Counted from the first letter of the stretch, positions 7,051 to 15,511 are shown. The stretch is 38,980 bases of DNA from Prolixibacteraceae bacterium (GCA_019459525.1 JAIBEY010000012.1:1-38980), one strand, 5' to 3'. The notes: generated by a model not told the origin, from the sequence alone. Made by a program: numbers and translations.

Positions 7051-7827
7051 TTATATGATAATTTTGATCATATCCTTGGCAAAGGCTTTTACATTTTCAT
7101 CGGTATCTTCACTTCTGGCAATCGACTCTATTTCTGTTTTGGCCTCTGTAACACCCGATTCGGTTAAAACCTGTATCAGCGAAATCTGGAGCAACGAATT
7201 ATCCTGAAGCGAAAGGGAGCGGATCAATTCCTTTTTTACCCGTGGATTTTTGTCCATCATACCTGTTAACGCGTTGATGGCTGCCAACCGCACATTTATG
7301 TTTTTATCGCTGTTCATGGTGGCTACAAGGGCATCAATCAACGCATCGCCCGATTGCCCCGATTGGCTGATTGAATAAACCGCTTCGATCTTTTGCGGTC
7401 CGGTAAAGTCCTGCAAACTGGCCAGTAAAACCTGCTGTTTGGTCTGATTCAGGGCCACTTCCAGTTGCTGTTGTTGCATTCGTCCCTTTTCGGAACCAAA
7501 GTAGTATCCTCCGGAATAGGTAATCAGGGCAATGGCTAAAACCGCAGCGACTTTCAGCCAGGCCGGAATCAACACAATCCGGTTCTGCTTTTGTGGCATT
7601 TCGGCTTCCAGCATTTCCATAAATTCGGCTTTCATTCCTCGTGGAGGTTCCATTTCTGGGAACGAATCAGTAAAATTCAGGAACGAATTCAATTCGGAAT
7701 GGAGATCACTGCAAGCAACACAGTTCTCCAGATGGCTCCTGACAATTCCTGAAGTTTTTTCATCCAACTTCCCGTCGATGTATTCGGGCAGATTTATTTT
7801 TATTTCTTCGCAATTCATATCACTCAA
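7051..7827 (-). CDS. Zinc anti-sigma factor with periplasmic HEAT-like repeats
   Basis: 258 aa. The N terminus is a zf-HC2 anti-sigma domain with C6, H32, C36 and C39 (HLENCVAC), which would bind the sigma factor encoded just upstream. One membrane segment follows (about 89-110, LKVAAVLAIALITYSGGYYF). Residues about 135-258 are HEAT-like helical repeats (ALVATMNSDKNINVRLAAINALTGM; SLLQISLIQVLTESG), predicted outside the membrane and probably the sensing part. The gene overlaps the sigma gene by 8 bp, indicating translational coupling. Confidence 0.85.
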   Translation of the reverse strand: MSDMNCEEIKINLPEYIDGKLDEKTSGIVRSHLENCVACSDLHSELNSFLNFTDSFPEMEPPRGMKAEFMEMLEAEMPQKQNRIVLIPAWLKVAAVLAIALITYSGGYYFGSEKGRMQQQQLEVALNQTKQQVLLASLQDFTGPQKIEAVYSISQSGQSGDALIDALVATMNSDKNINVRLAAINALTGMMDKNPRVKKELIRSLSLQDNSLLQISLIQVLTESGVTEAKTEIESIARSEDTDENVKAFAKDMIKIII

Positions 7828-8371
7828 TTATTATTTTTTCATAAATCTCTTTCAGTTTCTGTATCGCCCTGAACGTTTTCACTTTCACGGCATTTTCGGT
7901 TGAATCAACCGTAACAGCAATTTCCTTGTAGGAAAATCCCTGAAACCGGTTCATTTCAATCAACTCGCGGTAGCCTGGCGGAAGTTTCGCCATAGCATCC
8001 AACAGCAGATCGTACGATTCACGTGCTTCGCTGCTCCGGATGGATTGTTCCATATCTCGTACCGCCAATTCAGGCTCTTCGTCGAGCTCGTAAAATCGTT
8101 TGGCCCCACGGTGAAAATCGACCAGCAGGTTCCGGGCAATGCGAAACAACCAGTAAGCAAAAACTTTATCCTCTTTCCAGCTATGACTGTATTTGATCAC
8201 TTTCAGAAAAACATTCTGGGTAAGGTCGCGACTAGTCTCCTGATTGCGGGTCATGCGTACAAAGTAGCCGAAAAGCTTCGGGTGGTACCTGTCGTAAAGG
8301 ATGCCTGCTGCCTGTTTCTCGCCCTGCGCCAGGTGCCTCATCAGTTGTTCGTCGCTTAATTGATTCATCAT
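7820..8371 (-). CDS. ECF RNA polymerase sigma factor
   Basis: 183 aa with both ECF regions. Region 2 runs from about 24 to 92 (YDRYHPKLFGYFVRMTRN..DLTQNVFLKVIKY..FAYWLFRIARNLLVDFHR), and region 4 from about 125 to 175 (LPPGYRELIEMNRFQGFSYKEIAV..VKVKTFRAIQKLKEIY). It should direct RNA polymerase to the regulon held off by the adjacent membrane anti-sigma factor. First gene of a four-gene unit with the anti-sigma factor and two DUF4097 proteins; autoregulation is usual for this arrangement but no ECF promoter was identified. Confidence 0.9.
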   Translation of the reverse strand: MMNQLSDEQLMRHLAQGEKQAAGILYDRYHPKLFGYFVRMTRNQETSRDLTQNVFLKVIKYSHSWKEDKVFAYWLFRIARNLLVDFHRGAKRFYELDEEPELAVRDMEQSIRSSEARESYDLLLDAMAKLPPGYRELIEMNRFQGFSYKEIAVTVDSTENAVKVKTFRAIQKLKEIYEKIIIE

Positions 8372-8682
8372 ACACTACCTGATCAAATTCTGCTTTAAAG
8401 ATTGTCATTTCTGAAAACAATACTATCAAAGTGCCTCATTCGTTACACCGGCTTAAAAATATTTTCGATTTTTTATCATTTACTCCATAAAACAGAAATC
8501 ACATGGACTGCAACACATGAAATGGGAAAATTGTAGATTTATTAGCCGGAAAAAATTAAGGAGTGAGCTTGACAACCTGGAGTTCTAAAGAATTAAAATG
8601 AAGAGTAATAAAGCTAAAAGGTGCGGAAAATTTCGGTTTTTGTTTTTCCTGAAATTGAAAAAATGCGAACAACACTTCTTCT
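8372..8682. other. Intergenic, 311 bp
   Basis: Lies upstream of the sigma factor and downstream of the cyclase-like gene, both on the minus strand. It should contain the promoter of the sigma operon. I found no hairpin terminator and no believable gene; short frames here lack family features. Confidence 0.5.
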
Positions 8683-9555
8683 TCACAAACCCATCTTTTG
8701 ATAAAATTCCAAAACTTCAACTGCCCGTTTAGTAATGTATTCATTGGGTTTATTTTCGGCGCCAACACTTGCGACCATATTACTGATTTTTTTCTCTAGG
8801 TTCCAATTTCCTTCGGGTTGCTGTTTCGATTTCAGTAATTGTAAGGCCGATAGAATGTTTTCAGAACGTATATTCTCCCGCTTAAGCAGCCAAAGAATCT
8901 CCAAAAAATTGCTCCGGTACATGCACGGAAATCCAAATTTATCAATGTCTCTGGATAAAAATCGGCCATCGTGGCGCGAGCTGAAACAAACATGGTGAAG
9001 CAATACAAACTCGATGCAACGATTGAGCAATTTTTGGGCGGCTTCATTTCTTTTTTCTTTCGGAATAAATGAAAGGCCTTTCAGCAATTTTACGACTCCC
9101 CAGTAACAGGTATGCTTGCCAAAACAACTGGTATTGCTGCAAAACGGATTGCGTGGCTCCAGATAGGCGCCATCGTCGAACCGCTGAAATTCGCTAAAAA
9201 AATTGACGGTTGAAACGCTTTTTTTTGAAAGTGAACGATTGAAATAAGCATCGACATAAATCAGGTTGCCGTTTAGGCAGGGAATAGGAAAATGATCTTT
9301 CCCCAGCGAATAAATGCCGTAATTGGGATCGTAAAAATGCTCCTGGATTGTATTCAAAGGTTGTTTAATCCGCCAGTCATCCGAATCATGCTCCAGATCA
9401 GCCAGAAGTATGAGTGTCCACAAGGTAGATTTAAACGTAGGCGAATAGTGCAAACACACCGGATAATTTCGGTTACTTTCTTCCAGCATTTTCCAGCAAC
9501 CATTTGGTCCTTGCGATGCAAATATGGTTTCTATAACTTTTTTGTATTGGCTCAT
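8683..9555 (-). CDS. Prenyltransferase / squalene-cyclase-like toroid protein
   Basis: 290 aa, no signal peptide. Repeated helical pairs with Gln-x-x-Gly-x-Trp type turns (FASQGPNGCWKML near the N terminus, KSKQQPEGNWNLEKK near 260) are the signature of alpha/alpha toroids shared by terpene cyclases and protein prenyltransferases. The catalytic DxDD of squalene-hopene cyclases is not visible. Cysteine-rich positions (NPFCSNTSCFGKHTC at about 137-151; LLHHVCFSSRHDGRF) could bind a metal. Homologues are sometimes misnamed NifH in databases. It stands alone; substrate unknown. Confidence 0.6.
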   Translation of the reverse strand: MSQYKKVIETIFASQGPNGCWKMLEESNRNYPVCLHYSPTFKSTLWTLILLADLEHDSDDWRIKQPLNTIQEHFYDPNYGIYSLGKDHFPIPCLNGNLIYVDAYFNRSLSKKSVSTVNFFSEFQRFDDGAYLEPRNPFCSNTSCFGKHTCYWGVVKLLKGLSFIPKEKRNEAAQKLLNRCIEFVLLHHVCFSSRHDGRFLSRDIDKFGFPCMYRSNFLEILWLLKRENIRSENILSALQLLKSKQQPEGNWNLEKKISNMVASVGAENKPNEYITKRAVEVLEFYQKMGL

Positions 9556-9695
9556 TGTACGTTTCTTTCCTCAAATTTAAGGAATGAAAGTGACAACCAT
9601 ATGTCAGCAGAAGTTGATTTTAGCTTATCACTTCGAAAGAAACCCTGAATAACGAGATAAATCATGGATGAGCTGATAGCAAGACACCAAAGTTT

Positions 9696-10832
9696 TCAAT
9701 ATTCATTTTCGAGCCAGCGAGATAAAAAGACATCATAAACCCGGTACGAAGTTTCTTTTTTGCGGGAAATTTCAAGTAATAATTCTTTGTCGAGCAACGA
9801 CCTGCTAATACGTCGGGCATTTGCCGGTGTGCCAATTTCATACCGAGAAATGAATTTTTGGGCGGTAAGCTGTTTTACCTCCCCTTCTTTGGCAATGGCA
9901 ATGAGAAAATTCCATTGCGCAGAGGTTAACAACTGTCGGTATTGGTAAAAGACCGGTTCATTCCGTTTCAGCAACTCCACGCAGGCCAATTTGACCAAAT
10001 CGATCGTAATCGTATGGTCGGCCATGTAATACAGCATGTTACATAGACTCTGGGTATAAAAGGTATGCACAAGGCTCCAATCCAGCACCATAGTCAACGC
10101 TTCATCGGATATTTCAATGCCTGATTCTGCAAATTTATTGCGGATAAACAACGAATAAGCTTCGGTATCAATCTTTTCAAGCAAAAGGAATTGTGTGGCA
10201 GAAAAAAATGGTCGCTTTACATTCGAGAAAATGTTGATCATCATAGCTTTCCGGCTCCCGCAAAAGATGAAACGGATGTTCTTCAAATTCTGGGTGTAAG
10301 TTCGCAAAAGTGCTTCGATGTTTTTTTCGGGATAATCGGAAATCTGCTGGAATTCATCAATCGCAATAACAACAGGCCCGCCCTGATTGTCGAGAAAGCT
10401 AAAAAGTCCCTGCAACGTATATTCCTTTTCCTGAGCTGATTGATAGTTGATTTGTATTTGAGGTTGTCCGCTCAATGGATCATAACCCATCAAGGGGCGA
10501 AATCCTTTGATAAACTCCAGAAACTGTTTTCCCAGCGGCGTTTTTTCCGGAAATTCAAGCAAAATAGCTTCAGCCAATAGTTTGATGAACTCATCCAGGT
10601 TCCGTGATGAAAAGATATCGACATAAATGGATTTAATGTCATCATGCTCGCGCAAATGATCAAAAAAACGAAAAATAAGCCCGGTTTTTCCCATCCTGCG
10701 AGCCGAAATCAAGGTGGTATCAATGCCATTAAGCACATTGGTATATAACTGTTCCACTTCTTTCTCCCGGTCACAAAAGAGTTCTCTCGATACATATCCC
10801 TTAAGCAGGAATGGATTGTTTTTCTTCTTCAT
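9696..10832 (-). CDS. AAA+ ATPase of the archaeal-ATPase type
   Basis: 378 aa. Walker A at 43-50 (SARRMGKT, with the first Gly replaced as often in this family), Walker B at 153-160 (PVVIAIDE, catalytic E160), and a probable sensor 1 in FIFCGSRKAMM. The C-terminal third is a winged-helix-like region (TSAQWNFLIAIAKEG..TPANARRISRSLLDKELL) ending in YRVYDVFLSRWLENEY. These proteins are cytoplasmic P-loop NTPases of unknown substrate, probably binding DNA or protein. The start is fixed by a perfect Shine-Dalgarno sequence at 10836-10846, exceptional for this phylum. Tandem dyads (10874-10915) lie upstream. Monocistronic. Confidence 0.85.
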   Translation of the reverse strand: MKKKNNPFLLKGYVSRELFCDREKEVEQLYTNVLNGIDTTLISARRMGKTGLIFRFFDHLREHDDIKSIYVDIFSSRNLDEFIKLLAEAILLEFPEKTPLGKQFLEFIKGFRPLMGYDPLSGQPQIQINYQSAQEKEYTLQGLFSFLDNQGGPVVIAIDEFQQISDYPEKNIEALLRTYTQNLKNIRFIFCGSRKAMMINIFSNVKRPFFSATQFLLLEKIDTEAYSLFIRNKFAESGIEISDEALTMVLDWSLVHTFYTQSLCNMLYYMADHTITIDLVKLACVELLKRNEPVFYQYRQLLTSAQWNFLIAIAKEGEVKQLTAQKFISRYEIGTPANARRISRSLLDKELLLEISRKKETSYRVYDVFLSRWLENEY

Positions 10833-10835
10833 TTT

Positions 10836-10857
10836 TCACCTCCTTTGCGCAAATATA
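10836..10857 (-). promoter_or_regulatory. TATATTTG box plus perfect Shine-Dalgarno sequence
   Basis: On the minus strand TATATTTG (10850-10857) matches TAnnTTTG exactly. It is followed at once by AAAGGAGGTGA (10836-10846), an uninterrupted anti-16S match six bases before the ATG of the AAA+ ATPase. The leader would be only about 15 bases. Bacteroidota genes normally lack such a site; no other gene in this window has one. Confidence 0.7.
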
Positions 10858-10873
10858 AAGAATAAATTCGAGA

Positions 10874-10915
10874 CTATCTGTTTTAGATTATCTATTTTAG
10901 ATTATCTATTTTAGA
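10874..10915. repeat. 14-bp tandem repeat x3 with dyad symmetry
   Basis: TTATCTATTTTAGA at 10888-10901 and 10902-10915 and a diverged copy at 10874-10887. Each copy contains TCTA-TTT-TAGA, a small palindrome, so three operator-like sites lie end to end just upstream of the ATPase promoter, where the -33 region would be expected. Confidence 0.85.
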
Positions 10916-11023
10916 TATCAATATACATACATCATAATCAATAACTTACGAATGATATATAGTACAAAAAAAACATAAACACAGAAACACATCAAGTAAT
11001 ATAAAATGTTAAATTCAAATTAC

Positions 11024-11710
11024 TTAACCACCAATCCGTTTATAAAAACTTTCCCGGTAACTTTCGCTTACAGGCAGTAATTCGGATCCAATTTTAACCC
11101 TGTGTTTCTCAATTGACTCGATTTTTGCAACCGAAATCATGTAGGATTTATGAATGCGGGCAAAAGCACTTGACGGAAGCTGCTCTTCGAACGAGCCAAA
11201 CGTTTGTTGGGTAAGTATTTTGCCTGAAGTAGTTACAATACACCGAAAATCGCGCATTCCTTCAATATAAAGAATATCGTTCAGCCTGATTTTCACCAGC
11301 CGGTAATCAGTTTTTACGAAGATAAAATCGGCCGATGGCGTGCTTGTTTTTTCTTCCAGGCGCTTGATGGCCAGATTTGCCGAACGGGCAAACCGCTCAA
11401 AAGAATAGGGTTTCAGGATATAATCGGTTACTTCCAATTCGTAACCTTTCAGGGCATATTCGCTGTAAGCCGTGGTTAAAATCACCTGAGGTTTTTCGGG
11501 CAAGGCAGCCAGCAAATCCAATCCAGTCATTTGTTCCATCTGAATGTCGAGAAACAAAATATCAGCCGGAAGCTTCACCAGATGAGCCAGCGCCTCGCGG
11601 GCATTGCCGAACTGGGCTTCTAGTTTCATCTGGGGCATTTGTTCTACAAAACCACTAATTTTGTCCAGGGCCAGCGGTTCATCGTCAACGGTAATGCAGC
11701 GGTAAATCAT
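11024..11710 (-). CDS. LytTR-type response regulator
   Basis: 228 aa. Receiver domain at 1-120 with acidic pocket D9/D10 (VDDEP), phosphoacceptor D55 (ILFLDIQM) and conserved Thr-Thr and Lys (ILTTAY; YILKPY). LytTR DNA-binding domain at about 125-228 (FVKTDYRLVKIRLNDILYIEGMRDF; FARIHKSYMISVAKIESIEKHRVKIG). It is activated by the kinase whose gene overlaps its start by 4 bp. Targets unknown; it closes a long co-directional gene series whose membrane proteins are obvious candidates. Confidence 0.93.
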   Translation of the reverse strand: MIYRCITVDDEPLALDKISGFVEQMPQMKLEAQFGNAREALAHLVKLPADILFLDIQMEQMTGLDLLAALPEKPQVILTTAYSEYALKGYELEVTDYILKPYSFERFARSANLAIKRLEEKTSTPSADFIFVKTDYRLVKIRLNDILYIEGMRDFRCIVTTSGKILTQQTFGSFEEQLPSSAFARIHKSYMISVAKIESIEKHRVKIGSELLPVSESYRESFYKRIGG

Positions 11711-12711
11711 AGATGTAGTTTTAATTCAGCAAAAAATTCGTTTCCAGTTATCTCAGTTTTCAACGAATATCGTTCCGGATAGAGCAATTCGAGCCGCCGT
11801 TTCAGGTTCGATAAGCCGATGCCTCCTGTTTTTTGACTCACCGACGTGTCAACCGGTAAGAACGAATTGCGGCTGGTCCAGCAAATTTCGTTTTCGGTAC
11901 AGTTCAGCTTAAAATCGATCATCGGCAAAACTCCTGTATTTACTGCATATTTAAACGCATTTTCGATAAACGGAAGAAACAGCAATGGCGCAACTTCCTG
12001 ATTTCCAAAACCGGTTTCGGCTTCAAACCGAATGGTTTCCGGAGATGAAAACCGTAAGCCCTGCAACCGGATGATGTTTCGGTAATGGACAATTTCCTGA
12101 TTGATCGAAACCTTCGGCTGGCGAGCCTCATAGAGCATATAGCGCATAATTTCAGACAAGGTGATAAGCGATTCAGAAGCCTTTTGAGGTTGACGAAAAA
12201 TCAGCGAATCAATATTATTCAGCGTATTAAACAGGAAATGTGGGTTTAGCTGGGAGTTCAGCATGTCGAGCTCGTTCCGGATAATCATTTTTTCCATTTC
12301 CTGTTTGCGCTGTATATCCTCGAACCAACCGATGAACCCGCGCAACAAACTACCGCTATTGCCAATTATGAACGTACCAACAATGGGAGGAATGATACTG
12401 CGCATCTCATTCAGCGCCGGAAAATCGAACAGAAGATTAAAGAAGAAAAACATAACCAACGACAACCCTATGGAAACAGCCACAGAATAAATGAAATAAC
12501 GGATGTATTTCTGTCGCTCAATAAACTGGTAAAACAAAAAATAAAACAGGTAAAACTGAATGACTGCCCACAAGCTATTGTAAAGGTATATGTCCAAATG
12601 CTCCAACACGAAATCGAATCCTTTGGCAAACTGAAAGCTCACCAATCCCGAGAACAGGGAAAAAACCATCCAGTAAAACAGGTGCAGGATTATTTTGATG
12701 ATTCTGTTCAT
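11707..12711 (-). CDS. LytS/YehU-type sensor histidine kinase
   Basis: 334 aa. Four hydrophobic segments in the first 125 residues (about 8-28, 45-63, 72-95, 105-122) with no extracytoplasmic domain, then a short coiled coil and the His_kinase domain LNSQLNPHFLFNTLNNIDSL with H158. The ATPase part carries the N box (FIENAFKYAVN) and G box (GGIGLSNLKRRL). Partner of the LytTR regulator, with overlapping stop and start. Its ligand must act within the membrane or be relayed by other proteins such as the small membrane proteins encoded upstream (inference). Confidence 0.93.
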   Translation of the reverse strand: MNRIIKIILHLFYWMVFSLFSGLVSFQFAKGFDFVLEHLDIYLYNSLWAVIQFYLFYFLFYQFIERQKYIRYFIYSVAVSIGLSLVMFFFFNLLFDFPALNEMRSIIPPIVGTFIIGNSGSLLRGFIGWFEDIQRKQEMEKMIIRNELDMLNSQLNPHFLFNTLNNIDSLIFRQPQKASESLITLSEIMRYMLYEARQPKVSINQEIVHYRNIIRLQGLRFSSPETIRFEAETGFGNQEVAPLLFLPFIENAFKYAVNTGVLPMIDFKLNCTENEICWTSRNSFLPVDTSVSQKTGGIGLSNLKRRLELLYPERYSLKTEITGNEFFAELKLHL

Positions 12712-12727
12712 GCCCGATTCTATGGTT

Positions 12728-13087
12728 TTATTTGGTTAAGGCTTGCAAAGCTTCCTCTGGTGTTGCTACAAAGTTGATTCTTCCAACTTTATTACTTTCA
12801 AAAATAAAATCTTTCAGACTTTTCCCCGGATATTTGGAAAAATCGACTACAATTGCCAAATAGGCCTGGTAAGTAGAAAACTTCTGAAGTATTTCGCCGG
12901 CAAGCCCGGTTTTCAAATCAAAAAAATCAGGATGGAGATTTTCAGCGCTAACAATCAATCCATCCGCACCCTGATATCGGGATTCCATCATGATATCGAG
13001 CGCATCCTGCTGATCCTTGATTTCAACCTGTTTAGAAATTAGTTGGGCGATACACTTTTTGCCTGAATTAAAAATCTTTATTTCCAT
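12728..13087 (-). CDS. DUF4180 protein
   Basis: 119 aa from the ATG at 13085-13087 (MEIKIFNSG). A longer frame starts 12 codons earlier but adds an atypical KPARKNQ leader. The body (DALDIMMESRYQGADGLIVSAENLHPDFFDLKTGLAGEILQKFSTY..LAIVVDFSKY) matches DUF4180, a small soluble family with an STAS-like alpha/beta pattern and no known function. It lies 16 bp upstream of the kinase gene, so it is probably cotranscribed with the two-component system. Confidence 0.8.
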   Translation of the reverse strand: MEIKIFNSGKKCIAQLISKQVEIKDQQDALDIMMESRYQGADGLIVSAENLHPDFFDLKTGLAGEILQKFSTYQAYLAIVVDFSKYPGKSLKDFIFESNKVGRINFVATPEEALQALTK

Positions 13088-13128
13088 AATATACAAAAGT
13101 TGGTTTTTCCTGGCAGGTTTCAAAATAG

Positions 13129-13542
13129 TTATTGGTCAATGGCATATTTGGGCACGGAAATGACGGAATGACGGTAACGAAGTATGGCCACTGCTACTGC
13201 AAAAACTCCTACTGCCAGCGAAATGTATCCAAACGGATTGAAGCTCATGGCAATGGGCGCTCCAATTCCCAACAACAGCATAAAAATAGCAGAAATCAAA
13301 TAGATATGATGCGCAATAATTGTTTTATGAATGGCATCGGCTGTTGACAGCAACATTCCGCCACCGGCAAGCAAACAACCCAGTCCCGCAGCAACATACA
13401 TAAAAAGGATAGTTCCGCGCCACATGGCATCGAAAATGGCGACGTCGCGAATTACAAAAAAGGTGTTTGCTGAATGAATCGCTCCAAGTAAAATGACAAT
13501 CCAGCCAGCGATTCTCGAAAGTTTTATTAATTGTGTTGACAT
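13129..13542 (-). CDS. Small four-helix membrane protein
   Basis: 137 aa with four hydrophobic helices (about 10-32, 42-63, 75-95, 100-122) and short polar loops. No family motif recognised. It is part of the tightly packed series between the VOC genes and the two-component system, 20 bp after the DUF2867-like gene. Could be a DoxX/DUF6463-like small envelope protein. Confidence 0.65.
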   Translation of the reverse strand: MSTQLIKLSRIAGWIVILLGAIHSANTFFVIRDVAIFDAMWRGTILFMYVAAGLGCLLAGGGMLLSTADAIHKTIIAHHIYLISAIFMLLLGIGAPIAMSFNPFGYISLAVGVFAVAVAILRYRHSVISVPKYAIDQ

Positions 13543-13562
13543 TTGATTTACTATTGAATATT

Positions 13563-14045
13563 TTACAATCTCTTAAGCATCGTGCGAACTATCAGTCCGT
13601 GAAATATGCGGATAACAGCAAAATAGACTCTGCCACCCCAATTGTTAAACCGAACAACTGTTGTAAGAAATATCTGGGTATTTTCCTGCCCGGTAACTTT
13701 TAATACAGAAAGGCGGAAATAAAGGTGTTTATCGTTCATTCCCATAATGATCTCGTTGTCGTTGCTAAAAAGGATCGGCGCAAAATCAAATTCGGAGTTA
13801 GAGTCCAATTGCACTTTTTTAATTTTATCTTCTGTTTTTAACCCGAATGGCCGAACAACAAAATCTCTTAATTGCATCAGATAACCAACCCAGGCTGGGC
13901 CTTTCAGTATTTTATGTGTGATTTCTTTCACTGTTTCGGTTGTTTTCCGGGCAATCCCATACGAATCGAAATAATCCACACGGTCCATATCCGAGAGAAT
14001 CATCGTATTTTTAGGATATGTTTTGAGTTTGAAAACTTTGTTCAT
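13563..14045 (-). CDS. DUF2867-like protein
   Basis: 160 aa, soluble except for an amphipathic C terminus (VYFAVIRIFHGLIVRTMLKRL). The layout (YFDSYGIARKTTETVKEITHKIL..PAWVGYLMQLRDFVVRPFGLKT..LYFRLSV..TVVRFNNWGGRVYFAVIRIFHGLIV) fits DUF2867, whose fold resembles SRPBCC proteins; function unknown. Its start overlaps the stop of the upstream DUF6463-like gene by 4 bp, indicating translational coupling and possibly a joint complex at the membrane. Confidence 0.75.
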   Translation of the reverse strand: MNKVFKLKTYPKNTMILSDMDRVDYFDSYGIARKTTETVKEITHKILKGPAWVGYLMQLRDFVVRPFGLKTEDKIKKVQLDSNSEFDFAPILFSNDNEIIMGMNDKHLYFRLSVLKVTGQENTQIFLTTVVRFNNWGGRVYFAVIRIFHGLIVRTMLKRL

Positions 14046-14482
14046 TTTGCGGGTTGTAAAGTAATTTTCCGGGATTTAAAATAGTTGATCACCAGCATAT
14101 AAATGGCATGTGGCAGCATAATGTAAGTCATTCCCGATGCCGAAATCATGTAACTGCCAATGACCACCACGATAAGGTAGGATATGGTAAAACTGTGAGG
14201 CAATACGTTATACCTTTTTTCGATGGCGTGCACCAGCAATCCGAGAGGAAGAATTAAAATTCCGAAGTAGAAAAACCAGAAAGCTGCAAAAGTTTCAAAA
14301 TTTGTTTTGCCAGCCGTTGCCGGTAATTCGTTCAGTCCGCCACTTATCCTGTAAAAATTAGTTTCTGCAAAATTTGCAAATTGTTTTCCATACCCATCGG
14401 CCGATACAACCAATTGGGTGTGCAATATTCCAATGACAATAAGTAAAATGCCGTTTGTGATTTTATTCAAAAACTTCTTCAT
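14042..14482 (-). CDS. DUF6463-like membrane protein
   Basis: 146 aa with about four membrane segments (7-28, 68-88, 98-118, 120-137). The first loop (GYGKQFANFAETNFYRISGGLNELPA) and the following FAAFWFFYFGILILPLGLLVH stretch resemble the DUF6463 family of small Bacteroidota membrane proteins (from memory). Coupled by a 4-bp overlap to the DUF2867-like gene, 8 bp after another membrane gene. Confidence 0.65.
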   Translation of the reverse strand: MKKFLNKITNGILLIVIGILHTQLVVSADGYGKQFANFAETNFYRISGGLNELPATAGKTNFETFAAFWFFYFGILILPLGLLVHAIEKRYNVLPHSFTISYLIVVVIGSYMISASGMTYIMLPHAIYMLVINYFKSRKITLQPAK

Positions 14483-14490
14483 ATGGCAAT

Positions 14491-14889
14491 CTATTTAGTC
14501 GGTTTTAATAATGCTGCCAACCCGTAGCAAACGGCAGGTATCAGGCAAAGCAATACTGCAAAGATGGATTTTGGCACAACAAACCCGAAAAAGAGAAATT
14601 CGGCAACCATACGGAGCAGGTAAAAAGAAGCGAAGAATAGCAAAACACTTCGTCCGGCGGAGGATTGTGGCAACTGTTTGGTTAACAGGAAAGATACGCC
14701 GGTGGAGTAAATCAGGAACAGGATTCCGACCAGGTTCAGTGTGAGCATGATGGCTTTGTCGGTTGGGTTCATCACCAGTAGGGTTTGCTCCCACCTGAAA
14801 ATCCAGTAAAAGCTGATGTGTAGCATCAGGAAAAGGCCGGAAAAAACTCCGCCGGTACGGATGAATTGGTTTCTGTTTTCTGTTTTCAT
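14491..14889 (-). CDS. Small four-helix membrane protein
   Basis: 132 aa from the ATG at 14887-14889 (MKTENRNQFIRTGGVFSGLF). The frame is open 30 codons further but that extension is Arg/Lys-rich and unlike the family's usual start. Four helices (about 12-32, 48-68, 78-98, 105-125). No recognised family. Follows the VOC genes after 123 bp, the largest gap in the series, which is where an internal promoter could sit. Confidence 0.6.
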   Translation of the reverse strand: MKTENRNQFIRTGGVFSGLFLMLHISFYWIFRWEQTLLVMNPTDKAIMLTLNLVGILFLIYSTGVSFLLTKQLPQSSAGRSVLLFFASFYLLRMVAEFLFFGFVVPKSIFAVLLCLIPAVCYGLAALLKPTK

Positions 14890-15012
14890 TGACTTTAAGG
14901 CTTTTTGTGGGAGCAAAGTTGCTCTGGCCTTTTTAGTCCTGAAAATAAAATCTGCAACAGACCGGAAAAATCCTGTCAAAGGACCAATAGGAACTGCAAG
15001 CGCGAAGCACGT

Positions 15013-15495
15013 TTATTGGAGGTATTTTTCAATCCCTGCCTTCACAAAAGGTTCTGGCATCATGGTTGTTTGCGAAATAACTTTGGGTGATAGACCCTCG
15101 CGATGCAACCTGTAACAAAGGAATTCCATCGATTCACCGATTTCGATAATATGCCGATCAGGATCGTAGAAACGGACTACGCGTTGCCGCCAGGGCTGTT
15201 CGCGCATCGGATGCACCAGCTCCACCTGGTTGTTATTTAAATGGATATTAATATCATCCATATCATCGTAATCAAAGTACAGCTCAAAATCATTTCCTCC
15301 TGATTTGATTTCTTTGCCATCAATGAGCGACTGAAAATGAGTTTGCTGGTGCAAGGCAAAATTTCCTTCGAAGGTGATGTTCTCGCCAAAATCAACAATC
15401 ACGTTTAGCCCCAGAACTGTTTCGTAAAAACGGCGTGCACGCTGCATATCTGCAACAACCAGCAACGGGCTTATAAATTTCACTTTGGTTTCCAT
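15013..15495 (-). CDS. VOC (glyoxalase/bleomycin-resistance fold) protein
   Basis: 160 aa from METKVKFISPLLVV. Choosing this ATG (15493-15495) leaves a 16-bp gap to the preceding gene; the longer frame would overlap it by 20 bp. The VOC pattern is clear: DMQRARRFYETVLGLNVIVDFG at the start, FELYFDYDDMDDINIHL, and RFYDPDRHIIEIGESM, containing the usual metal-ligand positions. Cytoplasmic; substrate unknown. Paired with a second VOC gene and an AraC regulator immediately upstream. Confidence 0.85.
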   Translation of the reverse strand: METKVKFISPLLVVADMQRARRFYETVLGLNVIVDFGENITFEGNFALHQQTHFQSLIDGKEIKSGGNDFELYFDYDDMDDINIHLNNNQVELVHPMREQPWRQRVVRFYDPDRHIIEIGESMEFLCYRLHREGLSPKVISQTTMMPEPFVKAGIEKYLQ

Positions 15496-15511
15496 GGCTC
15501 GCTTTTTAGTT

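Noticed and set aside
8556-8768. 70-codon minus-strand frame overlapping the toroid-protein gene
   Set aside because: Lies out of phase over the well-supported 3' end of that gene and continues into AT-rich non-coding DNA.
10874-10915. Simple low-complexity AT repeat
   Set aside because: Two copies are identical over 14 bp with internal dyads and are placed directly at a promoter, so it was kept as a regulatory candidate instead.
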